From the NCBI RefSeq assembly GCF_006980705.1, contig NZ_SBHO01000012.1:1-40673 (forward strand): a stretch of 40,673 nucleotides of DNA, read 5' to 3'. This stretch comes from Tepidiphilus olei (GTDB taxonomy: Bacteria > Pseudomonadota > Gammaproteobacteria > Burkholderiales > Rhodocyclaceae). The first letter of the stretch is position 1, and every line of letters starts with the position of its first letter. A model generated the notes under the pieces. That model was not told where the DNA came from. It worked only from the letters and a program-made list of their open reading frames with translations, and did not search any database. Below, piece after piece: positions 36,620-40,673 of the stretch. Position numbers and translations under genes: made by a program.

Positions 36620-37309
36620 TCATTCCCGGGTGCGGCCATGCCGCCGCAAGAAGTCGATAATCTCGGCCGTCGTCGTCTTGTCCGGGACGAACTTTCCCAT
36701 TGCCGCCTCGTGCCCGCGCATCCGGCCGACCACCGCCGGCCACTCCTGCGCGGTGTGCTGACGCGGGTCCGGCAGCGCGTGGCACTGCACGCAGGAGGTG
36801 CTGAACGCCTGGCCCGCCTGCGTGTTCAGGTCCGGGTATTTGGCCGCGTCGATCGGTTCCTGGGCGTGCTTCTGCAGATAGTCGAGCAGGATGTCCAGTT
36901 CTACCCTGCTCGGGGCCACCACCCCCATCATTCCACCCATCATGCCGCCCATCATCCGCATGCGCATGTTCATGCGGCCCAGCACCCGCGGCCATCCGGC
37001 GGCGGTGTGCATGCCCGGGCCGGGCAGGTTGTGGCATTGCACGCAGTAATACTGCAGTATCCTCGCGCCTGCCGAATCCGGCTCGGGCAGCAGCGCGGGA
37101 TCGATGCCGGGCGGCAGCGCGCCCCCCATCATCCGCTGCATCATGTTCCTGTGCATGGGGCCCATCATTCCCGGCCCCATCATGTCTTGCGCCAATTTTG
37201 TTGCCCCCTCCGCACGGGCAAGGCCAACAGCGAGGGATGAGACGAGCAACGAGAACGCGACGGCTGCACCGGCCGTTAGCCTTGAAATGCCTCGTCGAGT
37301 TGTTCTCAT
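36620..37309 (-). CDS. Met-rich diheme c-type cytochrome
   Basis: A 229-residue exported protein. After a signal peptide (about 1-33, ending ARA) comes a Met-rich segment with GPGMMGPMHRNMM, then two heme attachment sites CVQCH at 89-93 and 173-177, each followed by a similar NLPGP/ALPDP...HTA..WP..VGRM pattern, so the protein is an internal duplication of a monoheme unit. A second Met cluster (MNMRMRMMGGMMGGMM) lies between the hemes. The heme domains suggest periplasmic electron transfer; Met clusters suggest soft-metal binding, both inferred. The start ATG 37309 fits a GAGGAG site better than a GTG two codons upstream. Confidence 0.85.
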   Translation of the reverse strand: MRTTRRGISRLTAGAAVAFSLLVSSLAVGLARAEGATKLAQDMMGPGMMGPMHRNMMQRMMGGALPPGIDPALLPEPDSAGARILQYYCVQCHNLPGPGMHTAAGWPRVLGRMNMRMRMMGGMMGGMMGVVAPSRVELDILLDYLQKHAQEPIDAAKYPDLNTQAGQAFSTSCVQCHALPDPRQHTAQEWPAVVGRMRGHEAAMGKFVPDKTTTAEIIDFLRRHGRTRE

Positions 37310-37326
37310 CTCCACGCTCCTCGTTC

Positions 37327-37359
37327 GCCCCGGGCTGAAAGACGCTTTTCGCCCGGGGC
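37327..37359. repeat. Hairpin between the DUF302 and cytochrome genes
   Basis: Nine-base arms GCCCCGGGC (37327-37335) and GCCCGGGGC (37351-37359) with a 15-base loop fill the gap after DUF302 and touch its stop codon. Lacking a U-run, it may tune the relative levels of the upstream arsR-ATPase-DUF302 part and the downstream part of the operon. Confidence 0.5.
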
Positions 37360-37751
37360 TACAGCGCCTGCATCACCCGCTGCAGCCGCTGCCTCACCTC
37401 ACCGGCCAGCTGAGTGATATCCGGTTTGCCGACCAGGTCCAGCACGGCGTTGGGGTCCATGAACTCGACATGCACCTTGCCTGCATCATCCTGGCGCACC
37501 ACCACGTTGCAGGGCAGGAGCAGCCCGATGGACGGCTCCACCGTCAGGGCCCGATGCGCGAGCGGCGGATTGCATGCGCCGAGAATTCGGTAGGGCGGCA
37601 TGTCCTGGTTGAGCTTTTTCTTCATCGCGCCGGCGACGTCGATGTCGGCCAGCACGCCGAAGCCTTCGGCCTGCAGGGCCTGGGTGACGCGCTCGATCGC
37701 TTGATCGAAGGTCAGCTCCACCGTCTTGCCGAAACCGTACTTGATATCCAT
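37359..37751 (-). CDS. DUF302-domain protein
   Basis: A 130-residue soluble protein of the DUF302 family: FGKTVELTFDQAIERVTQALQAEGFGVLADIDVAGAMKKKL, then YRILGACNPPLAHRAL with the conserved Ala-Cys-Asn-Pro, and LLLPCNVVV. The two cysteines lie about 25 residues apart at conserved places. Function is unknown; the domain is frequent beside metal-efflux and sulfur-redox genes. No signal peptide, so it is probably cytoplasmic. AAGGAG is seven bases before ATG 37751, and the ATPase stop is 29 bases upstream. Confidence 0.9.
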   Translation of the reverse strand: MDIKYGFGKTVELTFDQAIERVTQALQAEGFGVLADIDVAGAMKKKLNQDMPPYRILGACNPPLAHRALTVEPSIGLLLPCNVVVRQDDAGKVHVEFMDPNAVLDLVGKPDITQLAGEVRQRLQRVMQAL

Positions 37752-37780
37752 GACAACGCTCCTTGGGTTGGAATTGCTGT

Positions 37781-39688
37781 TCAGCGGCGCAGCATGCGCA
37801 GGCCGTTTCCGATCACCACGAACTCGCTGATCTCGTGCGCCAGCACCGCGATCGGCAGGGTGAGATAGCCGCCCACCGCGCCCGCGATCAGGACGCCGAT
37901 CACCACCGCGGACAGGGCGAGGTTCTGCCGGATCACCTGCCAGGTTCGGCGGCTGAAGGAAATCAGATAGGGCAGCCGCGCGAGGTTGTCGCTCATCAGC
38001 ACCACGTCCGCCGTCTCCAGCGCGACGTCGGTGCCCGCCGCGCCCATGGCGACGCCGACGTGGGCCGCCGCCAGTGCGGGCGCGTCGTTCACGCCATCGC
38101 CGACCATCATCACCTTGCCGTAGCGCGCCTCCAGCTCGGCGACCTTGCGCGCCTTGCCCTCCGGGGAAAGCTCGGCGAACACCTCGTCCACACCCACCTG
38201 CCTGGCGATCGCTTCCGCCGCCAAGGGATTGTCGCCGGTCAGCATGACCACCCGCTCGATGCCGGCGCGCTTGAGCTCGGCGACGGCCCGGACCGCCTCC
38301 GGCCGCAGCGGATCGGCGATGGCGATCAGGCCGTCGAGGGCTCGATCGGTGCCGACCAGCACCACGGTCTTGCCTTCCCGCTGCAAGGCTTCGATGCGGG
38401 GCATCGCGGCGGCCACCGGAACGCCCAGCCCCTCGAAGAGCCGTGGGTTTCCTACATAGTGGTCGACGCCTTCGATCCGGCCGCGGGCGCCCGCGCCGGT
38501 GAGGGACAGGAAATCTTGGGCCGGGTTGACCGCGATGCCCTCGCTCTTGGCCCGCTCCAGCACGGCCTGCGCCAGGGGGTGCTGCGAGCGCAGTTCGAGG
38601 GCGGCGGCCGCGGCCAGTACCTCGCGTTCGCTTTGCCCGTCCAGCGGGATCACATCCGTGACCTGCGGCCGGCCCAGGGTGAGCGTGCCGGTCTTGTCCA
38701 GGGCCACCACCCGCACCTTGGCCAGGTTCTCCAGATGCACGCCGCCCTTGATCAACAGGCCGTTGCGGCCGGCGGTGCCGATGGCGGCGACCAGCGTGAT
38801 GGGGACGGAGATCACCAGGGCGCAAGGGGCGGCGGCGACGATGAACACGGTGGCGCGGGTGAGCCAGTCCTCCCAAGGCAGGCCGAACAGCGGCGGCAAA
38901 AGGCCGATGAGGATGCCCACGCCCAGGACGGAGGGGCTGTAGCGCTTGCCGAAGCGCTCGATGAAGCGTTGACTGCGGCCCTTGCTCGCCTGCGCGGCTT
39001 CCACCAGATGGATGATGCGCGAGAGGGTGTTGTCGGCGAAGGTCTTGGTGGCGCGCACCGTGAGCGCGCCCTCGCCGTTGAGGGTGGCGGCGAACACCTG
39101 GCTGCCCGGCAGTTTCTCGACCGGCACGGATTCGCCGGTCACCGGCGCCTGGTTCACGCTGGAATGACCGTCGACCACCTCGCCGTCAGTGGCGACCGAC
39201 TCGCCCGGCAGCACGATGAAGACATCGCCCACCCGGATCTGCTCGACCGGGATCCGTATCTCCTCGTCTCCGCGCCGCACGAGCGCGGTCTTCGGGGCCA
39301 AGTCCATGAGGGCGCGGATCGCGTGCCGGGCGCGCTCCGCCGTGTAGCCTTCCGCCGCCTCGGAGATCGAGTAGAGAAACACAAGCGTCGCGGCCTCCGC
39401 CCACTGCCCCATGACCCCGGCGACGATGGCGGCGGTGGACATGAGGAGCTCAATGCCGATCTCGCGCTCCTTGACCAGTTCCTCCAGCGCCTCGCGGCCG
39501 AAATAGTAGCCGCCGACGAGTACGGCGGCGATATAGAGAATTGCCTGAAACCCGGCGGGCAGGCCGAGATAGCCGCCGACGAAGCCGGTGAGCAGCAACA
39601 GCCCGGAGCATACGGAGGTGACGACCTTGGCGTTGCGCCAGGGTCGCGGCATGACCACCGGGGCCTCGGCGGCGCAGGCGCAGCCCAT
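37781..39688 (-). CDS. P1B-type heavy-metal ATPase with APC transport motif
   Basis: A 635-residue heavy-metal P-type ATPase. Present are TGES (184-187) of the actuator, the phosphorylation site DKTGT (331-335), the SQHPLA nucleotide-domain motif and GDGVNDAPA. The transport-site helix reads AAPCALVISVP, that is A287-P288-C289 where Zn/Cd exporters have CPC and Co/Ni types SPC or TPC. The last helix pair reads LAHEISEFVVIGNGLRML, not the usual HEG. There is no N-terminal HMA domain, only a CAC-containing leader (MGCAC). Metal specificity is therefore not predictable from standard classes. ATG 39688 overlaps the arsR stop (TGATG) behind GGAGGG. Confidence 0.93.
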   Translation of the reverse strand: MGCACAAEAPVVMPRPWRNAKVVTSVCSGLLLLTGFVGGYLGLPAGFQAILYIAAVLVGGYYFGREALEELVKEREIGIELLMSTAAIVAGVMGQWAEAATLVFLYSISEAAEGYTAERARHAIRALMDLAPKTALVRRGDEEIRIPVEQIRVGDVFIVLPGESVATDGEVVDGHSSVNQAPVTGESVPVEKLPGSQVFAATLNGEGALTVRATKTFADNTLSRIIHLVEAAQASKGRSQRFIERFGKRYSPSVLGVGILIGLLPPLFGLPWEDWLTRATVFIVAAAPCALVISVPITLVAAIGTAGRNGLLIKGGVHLENLAKVRVVALDKTGTLTLGRPQVTDVIPLDGQSEREVLAAAAALELRSQHPLAQAVLERAKSEGIAVNPAQDFLSLTGAGARGRIEGVDHYVGNPRLFEGLGVPVAAAMPRIEALQREGKTVVLVGTDRALDGLIAIADPLRPEAVRAVAELKRAGIERVVMLTGDNPLAAEAIARQVGVDEVFAELSPEGKARKVAELEARYGKVMMVGDGVNDAPALAAAHVGVAMGAAGTDVALETADVVLMSDNLARLPYLISFSRRTWQVIRQNLALSAVVIGVLIAGAVGGYLTLPIAVLAHEISEFVVIGNGLRMLRR

Positions 39689-40092
39689 CACTCGCCCTCC
39701 ACCGCCGCAAGCGATGCGGTCTGGATGCCGATACGACAGCGCCCGCCTTCCCGTAAACACATCCGCTCGCGAAAACGGTGCAAGTCCTGGGCAAAGAGCC
39801 CGCCGACGTCGGGCAGCGCCCGCAGCATGTCGTAGGCCAATTCCAGGTAAGGCACGCCGCGCACGAGGCGGTGATAGACCCAGCGCCCATCTTTCTCTGC
39901 GGACAGCAGCCCAGCCTGACGCAGAATCTTTACATGGCGCGACAGCTTGTACTGGGGCTCAAGCAGGCTGTCCACCAGTTCGCAGAGGCAGGCCTCCTCG
40001 CCGGTCTCGGCCAGCAGGCGGACGATACGGATCCTCGTCGGGTCGGCGAGGGCCTGAAAGATTTCGTGTGGTTGTACGTTGATCGTATGCAT
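39688..40092 (-). CDS. ArsR/SmtB-family metal-responsive repressor
   Basis: A 134-residue winged-helix repressor. EIFQALADPTRIRIVRLLAE begins the fold, C35-L-C37 in ACLCELVDSL sits at the alpha-3 metal site (the ELCVCDL position), and YKLSRHVKILRQAGLL is the recognition helix. Further cysteines C112 and C119 near the C-terminus could complete a thiolate site. Metal binding would release DNA and induce the cluster. ATG 40092 begins the family-like part; six upstream codons overlap the -10 element, so they cannot all be in the mRNA. First gene of the cluster. Confidence 0.93.
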   Translation of the reverse strand: MHTINVQPHEIFQALADPTRIRIVRLLAETGEEACLCELVDSLLEPQYKLSRHVKILRQAGLLSAEKDGRWVYHRLVRGVPYLELAYDMLRALPDVGGLFAQDLHRFRERMCLREGGRCRIGIQTASLAAVEGE

Positions 40093-40126
40093 AGTTGCAT
40101 GATAACACATCTATGCGACGACGCAA
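40089..40126 (-). promoter_or_regulatory. Promoter and candidate ArsR operator of the metal cluster
   Basis: On the minus strand TTGCGT (40121-40126) and TATCAT (40099-40104) are 16 bases apart. An inverted repeat GCATAG (40089-40094) / CTATGC (40111-40116) flanks the -10 and covers the start codon, a place where an ArsR dimer would block polymerase. The last base of the -10 is only seven bases from the A of the ATG, so transcription probably starts at or next to it and the mRNA may be leaderless. Confidence 0.6.
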
Positions 40127-40187
40127 CACTCGGACGGGAAATCGGCCACCCTCCCAACCCGGGGCGGGGAATCGGGGATCCGCGAGA

Positions 40188-40544
40188 TCAGGCTTGGATT
40201 CTTCGCCGCTGCTCCTCCCACAACAACGGCGTCCCCGACGCCAGATCGAACAGCGTCACCTCTGGCGGCAGGGTCTCGTCGAGGATGGCGGCGACAATAT
40301 CGGGCGCCAGGGTGGTGAGGTTCACCATCCGGCTCACATAGGCGCGATCCATCCCCTCGCGTTCGGCCACCTCGGATAGCGTGCGCGCCTCGCCGGACTC
40401 CACCATCGCCAGCCAACGGTGGCCGCGGGCGAGTGCGAGCTGGATCGGCGTCGGCGTGTCATCCCAGGGACGGGGCTGGACAGCGCTGCCGTCCGGAAGG
40501 GCCACGGCCTTGCGGCTGCCGCGGCGCTTGATCCGGATCGGCAC
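40188..40544 (-). CDS. HTH protein of the recombinase-associated type, 5' end cut by an IS
   Basis: The frame encodes VPIRIKRRGSRKAVALPDG, then RTLSEVAEREGMDRAYVSRMVNLTTLAPDIVAAILDETLP (a helix-turn-helix of ParB/KorB-like type), and ends FDLASGTPLLWEEQRRRIQA. I recall similar proteins next to serine recombinases in phage-like islands, but cannot check it. The frame continues past 40544 toward 40658, but from 40555 those codons belong to the IS256 inverted repeat, so the native N-terminus is lost or replaced. GTG 40544 is the first plausible start inside native DNA; true expression is uncertain. Confidence 0.55.
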   Translation of the reverse strand: MPIRIKRRGSRKAVALPDGSAVQPRPWDDTPTPIQLALARGHRWLAMVESGEARTLSEVAEREGMDRAYVSRMVNLTTLAPDIVAAILDETLPPEVTLFDLASGTPLLWEEQRRRIQA

Positions 40545-40554
40545 AGCGTGGTAA

Positions 40555-40583
40555 GGTTGTGTACCATCCTTTCTGTAAATTCC
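40555..40583 (+). repeat. IS256-type left terminal inverted repeat
   Basis: Twenty-nine bases beginning GGTTGTGTACCA and ending TCTGTAAATTCC; inverted counterpart of the repeat at 795-824. Confidence 0.72.
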
Positions 40584-40656
40584 GTTTAGCGCCTCTGGCA
40601 GGAAGTGCGCGGCGCTCGGTCTGACGCCATGACTTCGAGAAAGGAGTATGCCCATC

Positions 40657-40673
40657 ATGGCGATGCGTGTCGA
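40657..40673 (+). CDS. IS256-family transposase, first codons (partial)
   Basis: AAGGAG (40641-40646) lies ten bases before ATG 40657, whose frame reads MAMRV and leaves the window. In-frame ATGs at 40648 and 40663 are alternatives; 40648 is too close to the ribosome site. Identity rests on the adjacent inverted repeat and not on the few codons. Confidence 0.4.

Larger units (their letters stand above)
40555..40673 (+). mobile_element. IS256-family insertion sequence, left end (continues beyond window)
   Basis: A terminal inverted repeat at 40555-40583 is followed by a leader of about 60 bases, an AAAGGAG site and the first codons of a transposase. The orientation is the same as that of the copy at the left edge. 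The insertion lies in the 5' part of the helix-turn-helix gene. Confidence 0.7.

Noticed and set aside
40555-40658. Start of the helix-turn-helix gene at ATG 40658
   Set aside because: These codons lie in the IS256 inverted repeat and leader, so they are not native to the gene.

Overview
The window looks like the chromosome of a GC-rich betaproteobacterium. The reasons are the gene order petABC-sspAB, the run hemA-prfA-prmC, the run hemC-hemD-hemX-hemY, HrcA/CIRCE control of groESL, a monothiol glutaredoxin D and a cytochrome bc1 complex. A thermophilic or hydrogen/thiosulfate-oxidising lineage such as Hydrogenophilales would fit, but the genus cannot be fixed from this sequence alone.

Layout. 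Positions 1-824 are mobile DNA: the 3' end of a group II intron (maturase tail with HNH domain, domains V and VI) sits inside the 3' end of an IS256-family transposase gene, whose right inverted repeat touches the groESL terminator. From 825 to 34873 the window is ordinary core genome: groESL with CIRCE; fbp; an OPT-family transporter; a minus-strand run MATE / DedA / fused PabB-PabC / DUF523-DUF1722 / EAL phosphodiesterase; dadA; sspAB downstream of petABC; recR, ybaB and dnaX; a ZIP metal transporter; the SRP RNA gene (ffs) downstream of hemCDXY; argH; grxD; a membrane-bound chemoreceptor; hemA-prfA-prmC; an OmpR-type two-component system; and tRNA-Phe with its own promoter and terminator.

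From 34874 to the right edge the character changes. First comes a decayed, frameshifted fragment of a PaaK-like adenylate-forming ligase. Next is a six-gene minus-strand metal cluster: an ArsR-type repressor, a P1B ATPase with an unusual APC transport motif and no N-terminal metal-binding domain, a DUF302 protein, a Met-rich diheme cytochrome c, a SHOCT membrane protein and a Met-rich Spy/CpxP-like periplasmic protein. Last comes a helix-turn-helix gene whose 5' end has been cut by a second IS256-family copy that runs off the window. This accessory block beside tRNA-Phe is the most interesting part. It reads as a compact metal sensing, export and periplasmic capture or redox system, of which the APC-type ATPase plus Met-rich cytochrome and chaperone-like partner is the least familiar element.

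Both window edges lie in repeated mobile elements of the same IS256 type, which suggests that the window may be an assembly contig ending at repeats.
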